Virus record (IMG/VR): IMGVR_UViG_3300043567_001187
Location: 1-64,000 of that record
From: a virus
DNA length: 64,000 nt
Reading direction: 5' to 3' (one strand)
A model generated the notes under the pieces. The model was given only the letters and a program-made list of their open reading frames with translations. It did no database searches and was not told the DNA's origin. Below, one piece after another: positions 53,989-61,709 of this stretch. Within the stretch, counting starts at the first letter, position 1. Every line of letters begins with the position of its first letter. The translations under genes were made by a program, and so were the position numbers.

Positions 53989-54282
53989 TCAGTTGATGAA
54001 CAAATCTGTTAGTACTTTAGAAGCATTGTTTCCTAATAATTCTAAAATTCTAGCTTCAGCTTGAACTTGAGTATAATCCCCTATATTTGTGTACTCTTGA
54101 TCTTTCCATAAAACTAAAGCTTTTGGTATGCCCATTATTTTAGCAATAACGTTTTTTCTTTTGCTATTATCTATTAATGTAATATCAAGCTCGTTTAATG
54201 TAATAGGATTAAAACTTCGTATTGTTCCATCTTTTCTTGTAAAGCTTGGAGGAGTAAAAGATATCGGATTTGGTAGATTCAT
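53989..54282 (-). CDS. Hypothetical protein in fibre gene group
   Basis: 97 residues. Opens with LPNPISFTPPSFTRKDGT, a pattern of Pro and aromatic residues seen in phage tail or fibre accessory proteins, followed by ITLNELDITLIDN and a helical C-terminus. Lies between fibre genes with small gaps. It could be a fibre chaperone or a structural joint; unproven. Confidence 0.5.
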   Translation of the reverse strand: MNLPNPISFTPPSFTRKDGTIRSFNPITLNELDITLIDNSKRKNVIAKIMGIPKALVLWKDQEYTNIGDYTQVQAEARILELLGNNASKVLTDLFIN

Positions 54283-54285
54283 ATA

Positions 54286-54756
54286 TTAGTATCCTGGTAC
54301 AAAGGCGATAATGTCCCATTTGTTTCGACTACTATCATAAGTAGCGCCTAATATATCCATAGTTCCGCTAGAACTACTAAATGGTAGTGGACTAGAGGCA
54401 CTGCTTGGAATTCTAAAATTATTACCAAGAGTTAGTGGGATGCCACTGTTAGCATAACTTATTCTCCATCTTAAACTTTGACCATCAGAACCATTAGTTG
54501 GATCAGCTAAAAGGCCACTACCAGCAAGCGTTAAATCAAAAATACCACCAAGACTAGCGTCTGTAGCAATACTACCGCTTATACTACCTAGTTGTACAAC
54601 GACTGCCGATGCTCCCCCAATAGCGACACTTATTTGGCTAAGACTAATCTTTTTGGTGACGCCGCTACCAGCCGGATCATCCATAAAAAGAAAAACGTCA
54701 TCATTGGTTAGGTTGCCGCTTCCTTCTGGAAATTCATTAATGCGATAAACTGGCAT
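54286..54756 (-). CDS. Tail-fibre-type structural protein
   Basis: 156 residues. The start MPVYRINEFPEGSGNLTNDD followed by FLFMDDPAGSGVTKKISLSQ is a common opening of short phage fibre and tail-associated proteins. After a Gly/Ser-rich beta segment comes GQSLRWRISYANSG and NNFRIPSSA, then a C-terminal strand ending FVPGY. Trimeric fibre structure is plausible. A few bases separate it from its neighbours. Confidence 0.65.
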   Translation of the reverse strand: MPVYRINEFPEGSGNLTNDDVFLFMDDPAGSGVTKKISLSQISVAIGGASAVVVQLGSISGSIATDASLGGIFDLTLAGSGLLADPTNGSDGQSLRWRISYANSGIPLTLGNNFRIPSSASSPLPFSSSSGTMDILGATYDSSRNKWDIIAFVPGY

Positions 54757-54757
54757 A

Positions 54758-54979
54758 TTAACCCCCTACTATAATTTGATTACTACCAGTTAATTCTACA
54801 AAAATACCATTATAGAATCTATTATCAAACTTACTTTGTATAGTCTCTAAAGTAGGAGTATTCAGAACATAGGTGTCTAGAACGTCTTTATCAGAAAATC
54901 CTGTTGGTTTACATCCTACTACTATTGTACCATTTTTTATATCGTTAGAGGTTTTAGCTTTTAGAATATCATTTGCCAT
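54758..54979 (-). CDS. Small hypothetical protein in fibre gene group
   Basis: 73 residues, no known family. Contains GTIVVGCKPTGFSDKDVLDT and a beta-type C-terminus NGIFVELTGSNQIIVGG. Its size and place between fibre and coiled-coil proteins suggest a minor virion part or fibre assembly factor. Confidence 0.45.
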   Translation of the reverse strand: MANDILKAKTSNDIKNGTIVVGCKPTGFSDKDVLDTYVLNTPTLETIQSKFDNRFYNGIFVELTGSNQIIVGG

Positions 54980-54982
54980 AAA

Positions 54983-55303
54983 TTATACCCTTTCTATTCT
55001 TTCTTCTAGTGCTTCTAGTGTTTTACCTAATATGCCTATTTGAACTTTTAATTCATTCATAACGTCGCTATTTCTTTGTAGCGCATTAGCGAACGCTGCT
55101 TGATTTTCTTTATTACTATTTAATCTTTCCATTATAAATTGTCTATCATGCACATACGGAGATTGAGTTTCTATCATAACTAATACTTCTGATTTTGTGG
55201 CCATATTACGACCAATCGCAACCCAAAAACCTAGCATAGTAACTATAATACCAATACTAGTAGTAGCAATATTTTCCCAGAAATGAATAATAGTGTCTGT
55301 CAT
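54983..55303 (-). CDS. Membrane-anchored coiled-coil protein
   Basis: 106 residues from the ATG at 55303; the frame to 55324 would need a TTG inside the terminator hairpin. One membrane segment (TTSIGIIVTMLGFWVAIG, about residues 13-30) is followed by a long heptad-rich helix to the end (ERLNSNKENQAAFANALQRN, LGKTLEALEERIERV). Layout is typical of small phage holin-like or superinfection-exclusion proteins; neither is proven. Confidence 0.6.
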   Translation of the reverse strand: MTDTIIHFWENIATTSIGIIVTMLGFWVAIGRNMATKSEVLVMIETQSPYVHDRQFIMERLNSNKENQAAFANALQRNSDVMNELKVQIGILGKTLEALEERIERV

Positions 55304-55321
55304 ATGGTTCTCACTATATAA

Positions 55322-55358
55322 CAAAAGCCATAAAGGATATACACCTTATGGCCTTGTT
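55322..55358 (-). terminator. Intrinsic terminator after the 55386-55952 gene
   Basis: On the minus strand GCCATAAGG pairs with CCTTTATGGC (one bulged base) around a 6-7 base loop, followed by TTTTGTT. It lies about 30 bases after the stop of the upstream structural gene. Confidence 0.7.
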
Positions 55359-55385
55359 ATCTTATAAAGTTTTTAGTAATTAAAA

Positions 55386-55952
55386 TCAGTTAGTTTTAGC
55401 CTTGTAATTATCATTATATGGAGTATTAGAACCTCTCATATAGGTTAATTCGCCAGGAACTTCTCTAGTTGGTGTTGCAGCCTCATCTGTGGCTAGAGCG
55501 TCTACAGCAACCACAGGAAAGCCACTATCAAAAGTATTGGTTACTCTATTATACTTATTGGCTCTAACTGCCGATGTAAATCTGCGAGTTCTAACCGTTT
55601 CAACCTTATTAATACTGCGTACTGTATCTCCATCATTTCCTGGGGTTAGGATACTAGTATTAGCCACACCAGCAATTTCGTTAGTAATTAAACTAGAAAG
55701 TGGTTTGGTGTTATTGTATGCAAAAGTACCACCACTAATAGCTTTACCAGCATAATCTTTGACTGTTACGCTATCTTCTACAACCTTGGAACCAAAAGCA
55801 TCTACTGGACCAACAACAGTTTTAACTTGATCCATTACATTGGATGCTGATGATCCGTTAGCTTTCATTGTGCCGTTATCATTATTGGCTTCTGAAAATG
55901 AACCATAGGGGGTGCTTGTTAAAGATGAACCATTTACTTGTACTGTGGCCAT
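55386..55952 (-). CDS. Putative virion protein
   Basis: 188 residues, rich in Asn, Ser, Thr and Val. N-terminal ATVQVNGSSLTSTPYGSFSE, middle beta-type region (GKVVEDSVTVKDYAGKAIS), C-terminal repeat of Thr/Asn residues. No known family. GGAG stands 7 bases before the ATG and a terminator follows, so it is probably expressed from its own transcript, as abundant structural proteins often are. Confidence 0.55.
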   Translation of the reverse strand: MATVQVNGSSLTSTPYGSFSEANNDNGTMKANGSSASNVMDQVKTVVGPVDAFGSKVVEDSVTVKDYAGKAISGGTFAYNNTKPLSSLITNEIAGVANTSILTPGNDGDTVRSINKVETVRTRRFTSAVRANKYNRVTNTFDSGFPVVAVDALATDEAATPTREVPGELTYMRGSNTPYNDNYKAKTN

Positions 55953-56001
55953 TATATTACTCCATATATGGTAGGATATATTGCTAAGTGTTTATACACC
56001 A

Positions 56002-56664
56002 TTATTTCTTTAAAGAAGAATTAAAAGCTACGAAATTTTTAAGACTATTGATAGAGGATGTTCTAAAACCGAATAGGCCAGATTTAATCATGGTTTCAAA
56101 ATGCTTATCACACCACATATTTCCTGTACATAACACATTTAAGTCTTTAGAGTTTTGATGCAGGAAGATGGATGCTAGAATATTATCGGCTAAATTATCT
56201 ATAAAATAACCACTAGAAGGATAAATAAACTTAATATTATTGTTGTCAAAAATTTCACAAATCTTTTTAAGGCAATAGTGGTCAAAAACCCTGTATTCTA
56301 AAATATATCTCATCTCTATATTTTTTTCATTACAGTATTCTGAACAAACTTTGATATCTTCACGAATTTTATCATATTTTCTATTAGCTGCTAGATTTTG
56401 TGGCATACTAATATCCACAGTACAGGCACCAGCAGCATTAGCCTGCTCAATAGAGTATCTGCGACTTTTAATATCAGCAATACCTAATGGATAATCTATA
56501 AGACAGGATAATTTATTATCTGTAGGTATTAGGTTTTTAAAAGACTTAATGAGATAGTAAGGAACCGTTATACTATTAACCGTATAGTTTTTAATTTCTT
56601 GTAATATTGTTTTTGCTTCTGATTCACTAATCTCAGTATTTATAATAGCAAAATCAATATACAT
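56002..56664 (-). CDS. DeoC-like TIM-barrel protein without the aldolase lysines
   Basis: 220 residues. The frame follows deoxyribose-phosphate aldolase: CLIDYPLG near 54-61, SRRYSIEQANAAGACTVDI near 67-85, ILEYRVFD, and near the end GFRTSS. The two lysines of the aldolase site are gone: the usual VKTSTG is FIYPSSG (Lys to Tyr) and the usual VKASGG is VLCTGN. So the barrel is kept but Schiff-base chemistry is not expected. Either a different reaction or a structural or binding role applies. Start ATG at 56664 is 5 bases after the protease gene. Confidence 0.65.
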   Translation of the reverse strand: MYIDFAIINTEISESEAKTILQEIKNYTVNSITVPYYLIKSFKNLIPTDNKLSCLIDYPLGIADIKSRRYSIEQANAAGACTVDISMPQNLAANRKYDKIREDIKVCSEYCNEKNIEMRYILEYRVFDHYCLKKICEIFDNNNIKFIYPSSGYFIDNLADNILASIFLHQNSKDLNVLCTGNMWCDKHFETMIKSGLFGFRTSSINSLKNFVAFNSSLKK

Positions 56665-56668
56665 AACG

Positions 56669-57343
56669 TTATTTCTTTTTTAAGGTATTTTTTATATAGT
56701 CTATGTTAGGATATTTTTTTGAACCCAAGATACCATCAGCAAAACCATAATGAACAGCTTCTTCTGCTGTTAAGATCCAATCTCTTTTTGTGGCTAATTG
56801 TGTTACTATGTGTTTACGTACAATCATTTTTTTCCAATTTTTACTTTTACATAGACTACTATTCATACACTTTTCTGTAAATATATCAATCATCTTTTCA
56901 CTCTCTTTTTCGCTCCAATGAACCATACTAAGGGCCGCTTTATGCTCATTGTCTATGCTCAATGATCCATAATGTATTAAAAAATTAGTATTAGGACTTA
57001 ATATTCTAAGATCTGCCGCCTGTAATAATACTGTACTACTGGATTCTACTTTAGCAGATGCGATGATAGCGACCTTTGCTTTGGAGCTTTTTATGCTATC
57101 ATAGATACCTAAACAATCTTGCCAGTCTCCACCCGGAAGGTGCATATGTACAAGAATAGGATCTAAAGATAACAAGTTTAAATATCTTAAGTTTTTTTCA
57201 AATACTATAGCTGATCTATAGTCTACTCCAGATTCTTCGTTTTCGTCAGAAATATATGAGTGTAAATATAGTTCTCTATTATCTACATCTATATTATAGT
57301 CGTGTATATGGCTTAAATTAATATTATGACTATTCGTTGTCAT
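56669..57343 (-). CDS. ClpP-like serine protease
   Basis: 224 residues. The ClpP/S14 fold is visible in MHLPGGDWQDCLGIYD, then AIIASAKVESSSTVLL with the probable nucleophile Ser at 101-102, FLIHYGS with His124 and KRDWILTAEEAVHYGFADGI with Asp188. The nucleophile surroundings (VESSST instead of QAASMG) are unusual. In phages ClpP-like proteases often mature the capsid, but a regulatory protease is also possible. No scaffold or capsid gene is directly adjacent. Overlaps the upstream gene by 14 bases. Confidence 0.82.
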   Translation of the reverse strand: MTTNSHNINLSHIHDYNIDVDNRELYLHSYISDENEESGVDYRSAIVFEKNLRYLNLLSLDPILVHMHLPGGDWQDCLGIYDSIKSSKAKVAIIASAKVESSSTVLLQAADLRILSPNTNFLIHYGSLSIDNEHKAALSMVHWSEKESEKMIDIFTEKCMNSSLCKSKNWKKMIVRKHIVTQLATKRDWILTAEEAVHYGFADGILGSKKYPNIDYIKNTLKKK

Positions 57344-57758
57344 GTGTGTTATTTGGTCCTAAATGGTTATAAATCGTATCACTAATTAATTTCATAGTTT
57401 CTGAATCATTAAAACATTTACCTATAGCAATTCTAAATCTGTATCTGGTAAAAATATCTAAAATTTCTACACCATGAATATTTTCTATAATACCCTTGAT
57501 TTTTTCTGAAATATTAAAATTAGTATGACCTAACCAAAAATTAAATATTTTACTTGACGCCGTATGTTCATTATACGGAATAAGACCAAGAGGAGATGCT
57601 ATCACTTTGATTGGCTTACCAAGGTTGGTATGTTCATCAGAAGGGATCAGACTATCTGTTTCATGTATATCATTTTCATAGTCTGTCCATTTAGCATCAT
57701 CCATATTTTCGCCAAACGGATCAACCCACTTTTCCCATTTTATCAAAGGTTTATTCAT
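57330..57758 (-). CDS. Conserved phage protein of unknown function
   Basis: 142 residues. A Trp-rich acidic N-terminus (KWEKWVDPFGENMDDAKW) is followed by a compact conserved-looking part: SPLGLIPYNEHTA, FNFWLGHTNFNIS, then GVEILDIFTRYRFRIAIGK. Seen by me as a recurring protein type in large phages; no function is known. Overlaps ClpP and the next gene by 14 and 4 bases. Confidence 0.6.
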   Translation of the reverse strand: MNKPLIKWEKWVDPFGENMDDAKWTDYENDIHETDSLIPSDEHTNLGKPIKVIASPLGLIPYNEHTASSKIFNFWLGHTNFNISEKIKGIIENIHGVEILDIFTRYRFRIAIGKCFNDSETMKLISDTIYNHLGPNNTHDNE

Positions 57759-58132
57759 GATGTTTTATTGTTGTTAAATGCTTGTTGCTGAAATAAACTG
57801 GGTTTAACTATAGGAGGTTCTTCAGTCTCATGAATCTTAGAATTGATAGGATTTAAATGCAAAGACCATGTGTTAATCACATTATAAATATAATCTTTAT
57901 GCTGTGGATTTTTTTGAGCAATACCAAGTAGAATATCTAGAACATGCACTGCATAATAGCCACCACTTAAATAATATAAAAAATCTCCCGTTTTGGCAGC
58001 AGAGTCTGGATCTATGTTATCAAATAGAAAATCTACCTTAATATTATCTGTCTTATTGTCTAATATAAAACTAATAGTATTATTGTTTGATTCTTCTTCT
58101 ATAACTTTTTTCCATGGCCATAGATTCATCAT
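57755..58132 (-). CDS. Hypothetical protein
   Basis: 125 residues, no family recognised. Starts MNLWPWKK, then ISFILDN, a small alpha/beta part (FLYYLSGGYYAVHVLDILLGI) and a Gln/Asn-rich end. Overlaps both neighbours by 4 bases. Confidence 0.5.
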   Translation of the reverse strand: MMNLWPWKKVIEEESNNNTISFILDNKTDNIKVDFLFDNIDPDSAAKTGDFLYYLSGGYYAVHVLDILLGIAQKNPQHKDYIYNVINTWSLHLNPINSKIHETEEPPIVKPSLFQQQAFNNNKTS

Positions 58133-58521
58133 TTTAATTTTTGTATTACCTCTATTAGTAAAGGCATGTACTCTACTGGCTGTGAATAGTCAAATTCAAT
58201 CCAGTAACAATTATTTAAGCTAGTAGTATAATTAATTAAAAATCCATAAATAGTATTTAGTGTTTGAGTATCTGACACAATATGATTTGAATGTAAAGAT
58301 ATTATCTGTGGTAATAATTCTAGATCACTAACAAAAACGTATTCTTTTAAAGATAGAATAATCTTATCATTAAGCTTATTGTCAGATAGGTGGTCATTTA
58401 TAACATTAAAAGACGGAATAGTTAACTTATCTTTATCTAAGGATAAAACATATTTTTTACCTAAAGAAATATTAGTTGTTAAAACAACACAATTAATTTT
58501 AACTTCAAATTTATCGCTCAT
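58129..58521 (-). CDS. Hypothetical protein
   Basis: 130 residues, mixed strands and helices (VKINCVVLTTNISLGKKYV at the start, YWIEFDYSQPVEYMPLLIEV at the end). No family recognised. It lies between the sigma-factor gene and a hypothetical gene with 4-base overlaps on both sides, so it may be expressed early with the sigma factor. Confidence 0.5.
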   Translation of the reverse strand: MSDKFEVKINCVVLTTNISLGKKYVLSLDKDKLTIPSFNVINDHLSDNKLNDKIILSLKEYVFVSDLELLPQIISLHSNHIVSDTQTLNTIYGFLINYTTSLNNCYWIEFDYSQPVEYMPLLIEVIQKLK

Positions 58522-59171
58522 GAAATACTTTCCTTGATATTTTCTATAGCTTTATTTAAGCCTTGCCTTACCGCTTCTCTAGTAATACCGTATTTTTTGC
58601 CTATTTTTTCAAACGTATAAGATTCAAAATAATATAGCTTAATATACTCTTTTTGTCTAGCAGATATACAGTCTAACGACAACAGCTGTTGTACCAAATC
58701 TGACAGTTGCTCTTTTGATTCTTTTTGAATAGCTAAATCTTCTGGAGATAAATCTGACATATCTGATGTTATAGAAGATAGATTAGTGCCGTCGTCGTTA
58801 TCTAAATTGAAGTCTAATGAGTATATTTTCTTAGTCTTCTTTTTATGTTTGCTATCCTTTGATATATATGTTTGTATAGCCCATAGAGCACATTGGTTTC
58901 TATATGAATATTTAGTTTTTTTAGTTCCTTTATCGTTTTTATAGTTGTCATCCCATCTCCAATCTGCCATCATCAGAGCATTAGCAACAGAAGATATAGC
59001 ATCTTCATCTTTTAACATTTTAATGGCTAACCCATTATAAAAATTATTGGCAAATTTAGAAATGGCCTTTTTCGCCAATGTGACATAAATATGTAAACTA
59101 TCAAATTGAATATCTTTATGATCTTTATAATTTATCTTTTGTTTACCCACACCCTGTAGTTGTAATAGCAT
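58518..59171 (-). CDS. Phage RNA polymerase sigma factor
   Basis: 217 residues. C-terminal region 4 is clear: CISARQKEYIKLYYFES, then YTFEKIGKKYGITREAVRQG, with the second helix contacting the -35 box. Region 2 is shorter and weaker (DEDAISSVANALMMADWRW, then YSYRNQCALWAIQTY). Between them is a Lys-rich acidic linker (about 115-160). It would redirect host RNA polymerase to late or middle phage promoters. A promoter candidate at 59720-59748 lies upstream in the preceding gene. It overlaps the downstream gene by 4 bases. Confidence 0.85.
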   Translation of the reverse strand: MLLQLQGVGKQKINYKDHKDIQFDSLHIYVTLAKKAISKFANNFYNGLAIKMLKDEDAISSVANALMMADWRWDDNYKNDKGTKKTKYSYRNQCALWAIQTYISKDSKHKKKTKKIYSLDFNLDNDDGTNLSSITSDMSDLSPEDLAIQKESKEQLSDLVQQLLSLDCISARQKEYIKLYYFESYTFEKIGKKYGITREAVRQGLNKAIENIKESIS

Positions 59172-59177
59172 TATTTA

Positions 59178-59504
59178 TTATCCTTTAATTAAGAAGTCCT
59201 TTGGAACATTATGATTAATTACGTCCTGAACTAAGTTTTTAAGATTATTTCTTAGTTTATATCTACTATTCTTATCAAATCCTAAACCCATATCTTCACT
59301 ATAATCCATGTTGTAGTCAGTATAGTATTTTTCTATTATCCTATCCCACTCATCGTCCGTTAAATCTCTACCTATACTATTGGATAAATGATAAGACAAC
59401 TGGTCTAGACTCTTAATAACCACATCATTATTCTGATATTGATGCTTATTCAGTAGTCTTTGTTTAATCCATGCGATAAATCGCACACAGTCCGAAAGTA
59501 ACAT
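59178..59504 (-). CDS. Conserved hypothetical helical protein
   Basis: 108 residues. Helical, with FIAWIKQRLLNKHQY near the start and LTDDEWDRIIEKYYTDYNM in the middle. This opening is similar to small proteins found next to phage sigma factors. No catalytic motif. Just 6 bases precede the sigma gene, so both are on one transcript. Confidence 0.5.
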   Translation of the reverse strand: MLLSDCVRFIAWIKQRLLNKHQYQNNDVVIKSLDQLSYHLSNSIGRDLTDDEWDRIIEKYYTDYNMDYSEDMGLGFDKNSRYKLRNNLKNLVQDVINHNVPKDFLIKG

Positions 59505-59511
59505 TTAAAAT

Positions 59512-60045
59512 TTACTTAGTTAGTTTTTTCCACTGGTCTGGATCTGGTCTATCCTTATCTCCCCTTTTTGCTGGTTTGTATTTTTTACCCATTCTTTCTT
59601 TTTTCTTACGAATATTATCCCAAAGTCCAGGTTTACTACCAGCATCAGTAGTATCGGCACTAGATGCTACAAACATGACAAAATCATGAATGCTTCTCAT
59701 CTGATCCTCCACAACAGCGATCATACCCTGTAGGTGTGATGCTGTCAAGTTTTCCTTAACGTTTTCGTTATTTAGATTGTCTAGTATATTTTTAGCGTGA
59801 TTCATAACAGCATTAAGAGAGCCAACGCTCATATTATAAAAGTCGTTTTTATATTCCATCATTTCTGTCTCTGGACTCTCTTCCTCTATCTCCTCAATAT
59901 CTGTAAAATCAGTAGACTCATTAGCTACCAACTTATTAAATGTAGAGATAAATTCTTTTAGCATATCTCCAATATTAGAAATGGTATATTCTTCTGTTTT
60001 TGATGAAGTATTATGGATCTCTAAGAGATCGTCTATATTTGACAT
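59512..60045 (-). CDS. Acidic helical protein with basic tail, possibly head-associated
   Basis: 177 residues. An acidic helical body (FTDIEEIEEESPETEMMEY) is followed by a membrane-neutral helix and an ordered basic tail, GLWDNIRKKKERMGKKYKPA and RPDPDQWKKLTK. Such tails are found at the C-terminus of several phage head or scaffold proteins, and the next upstream gene has a similar basic end. A scaffold, portal-linked or head-assembly protein is therefore plausible but unproven. Confidence 0.55.
   Translation of the reverse strand: MSNIDDLLEIHNTSSKTEEYTISNIGDMLKEFISTFNKLVANESTDFTDIEEIEEESPETEMMEYKNDFYNMSVGSLNAVMNHAKNILDNLNNENVKENLTASHLQGMIAVVEDQMRSIHDFVMFVASSADTTDAGSKPGLWDNIRKKKERMGKKYKPAKRGDKDRPDPDQWKKLTK
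59720..59748 (-). promoter_or_regulatory. Sigma70-like promoter candidate inside 59512-60045
   Basis: On the minus strand TTGACA (59748-59743), 17 bases, then TATGAT (59725-59720). Preceded by AAAAC as at ssb. It would drive the downstream hypothetical gene and the sigma factor. It is inside a coding region, so the match could be by chance. Confidence 0.4.
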
Positions 60046-60066
60046 TTAAAATTAACTCCTATTTAA

Positions 60067-60627
60067 TTACCAGGCTTTACAACTCCAATATCGAGCCTTC
60101 CACTTGGGACCAGGATTATCACAATTGTGTCGTGCTCTAAAACTTTTACGTCTTGATGGAATATTTTTTTTGATTTTCATGTTTTTGTCACCGAAGCGCA
60201 CAATAACAACTTTACCCTTATCATTCTTAACATAAACCGCTGATTTCTTAGGACCGTCTGGTGTTCTAAAAGGTTTATTGAGAGTCACTTTACGTCCTTG
60301 ATATTCTGAGGCTACTATGTGTGAGATATCGTACTCTTCAGTTTCTTCTCCAGCGTCTACATAATCTTCATCTTTAGGAATAACTAGATTAGATAGTGTT
60401 AATTCCTCAGATTCTCCACAATCTTCACACTCAAAAGAACTAGCTAATCCTAGAATTTCTAAAACCTGATCTAACAAACTACCCTTACCCTGTTTTTTAG
60501 TTTGTCCTAAGCATATAGCAACCCTTTGTTTACTATCTGGATACTCTTTTTTCATTGTTTCATTGCCCATGCAGCGAGCAACAAAATCCGACCCTTTTTC
60601 ATCGTCTTTTGGTTTTGGAATTGGCAT
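60067..60627 (-). CDS. Putative head-associated protein with KARYWSCKAW end
   Basis: 186 residues. N-terminal GSDFVARCMGNETMKKEYPD then RVAICLGQ is a pattern of phage prohead proteins in my memory, and a C-terminal domain has YVKNDKGKVVIVRFGD, RRKSFRARHNCDNPGP and KARYWSCKAW. Between them is a single zinc-like CEDCG. The C-terminal block recurs in phage head-maturation and scaffold-type genes, so a head-assembly function is likely but not certain. It overlaps the GT4 gene by 29 bases. Confidence 0.6.
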   Translation of the reverse strand: MPIPKPKDDEKGSDFVARCMGNETMKKEYPDSKQRVAICLGQTKKQGKGSLLDQVLEILGLASSFECEDCGESEELTLSNLVIPKDEDYVDAGEETEEYDISHIVASEYQGRKVTLNKPFRTPDGPKKSAVYVKNDKGKVVIVRFGDKNMKIKKNIPSRRKSFRARHNCDNPGPKWKARYWSCKAW

Positions 60628-61705
60628 AGCTATGATTCTTTATTAGAGTATTAAGTATAATTTGTGCTGTTTGATCCCAAGAATATTTTTTAGCCGTAAT
60701 TAATCCTTCAGGATTAGAGTCTATATTATTAGTATACACAGTTCTCATATATTCTATTGACTGTTCTAGTGCATTATGGTCTAATTTCGCCCAATTACCC
60801 TGACCATGAAACCATTTACCATCATTAGCCGGTTCAGTTTCATTAATATTTACTAAAAAACTATTTTTACTGTTACAATACTCTGTGTGAGCAGAATAGT
60901 TCGTGGTGATAATTGGCTTATTTAATGCCATGCTTTCTATGATCTCATTATTCCACCCTTCCGCCCTGCTTAGAAATACGCCACAATCACAAGAGTCTAT
61001 AAATTCTGCCACATGATACTGTGTTGGTAATCTATCATAAATTTTTATTTTATCTTTGAGCGGTGATTGAGATACTATATTAAGCCAATAGTTTGTTTCA
61101 TTTTCTGAAAGAAAGGGGTTGTGTGGTAGCAACCATAGTTCTACTTTATCATTAATATCAAAAGCTTTACTAAATGCATGTATTAAAAAATCCTGAGACT
61201 TTCTGTGTTCCCATTTTCCTATATGAAAAAATATATAATTTTCTTTAGCAAATCTTATTTTATTTTTTAGTTGAAAAATGTCTAAGTCTACTCCTAAAGG
61301 AGCAACATATATTGGTTTGATTATTTGGTTGTTAATTAAAACTTGTCTAGCCCATTCAGAAGCCACAAAAATATAATCACTATAATTTAGGTGGTGAACT
61401 TCACGAGGAGTTAATTTATCAATTTCGAAAAAGGGAAATGTATAATAATGCCCATTACCAATTTTAGACGCTAAATCGTGTTGGTGCCATATTTTTAAAC
61501 AGGGGGCATCATAATTAAAATCATTAATTTTTAACATTAAAGATTTAATAAGATCAACATCGTTTTGAGAATTTACTTCTATATTAGTGCCAATAGGAAA
61601 TAGGGCTGTTTGTACACCGGCCTTATGAATAGCCTTGACTATATTGGTAGAGGTTATACCATATCCAGTACTGTTAATAGGACAATTAATATTTATTGAT
61701 TTCAT
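60599..61705 (-). CDS. GT4-type glycosyltransferase
   Basis: 368 residues. GT-B fold: N-terminal ININCPINSTGYGITSTNIV (GYG-type loop), YVAPLGVDLDIF, FHIGKWEHRKSQDFLIHAF and the donor-site block FLSRAEGWNNEIIESMALNK (E-x6/7-E). Acceptor unknown. It could act on the same pathway as the glycosyltransferases at 18840-31366 or modify host receptors. It stands isolated from them, between head-type and nucleotide genes. Confidence 0.82.
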   Translation of the reverse strand: MKSININCPINSTGYGITSTNIVKAIHKAGVQTALFPIGTNIEVNSQNDVDLIKSLMLKINDFNYDAPCLKIWHQHDLASKIGNGHYYTFPFFEIDKLTPREVHHLNYSDYIFVASEWARQVLINNQIIKPIYVAPLGVDLDIFQLKNKIRFAKENYIFFHIGKWEHRKSQDFLIHAFSKAFDINDKVELWLLPHNPFLSENETNYWLNIVSQSPLKDKIKIYDRLPTQYHVAEFIDSCDCGVFLSRAEGWNNEIIESMALNKPIITTNYSAHTEYCNSKNSFLVNINETEPANDGKWFHGQGNWAKLDHNALEQSIEYMRTVYTNNIDSNPEGLITAKKYSWDQTAQIILNTLIKNHSYANSKTKRR

Positions 61706-61709
61706 TAAA

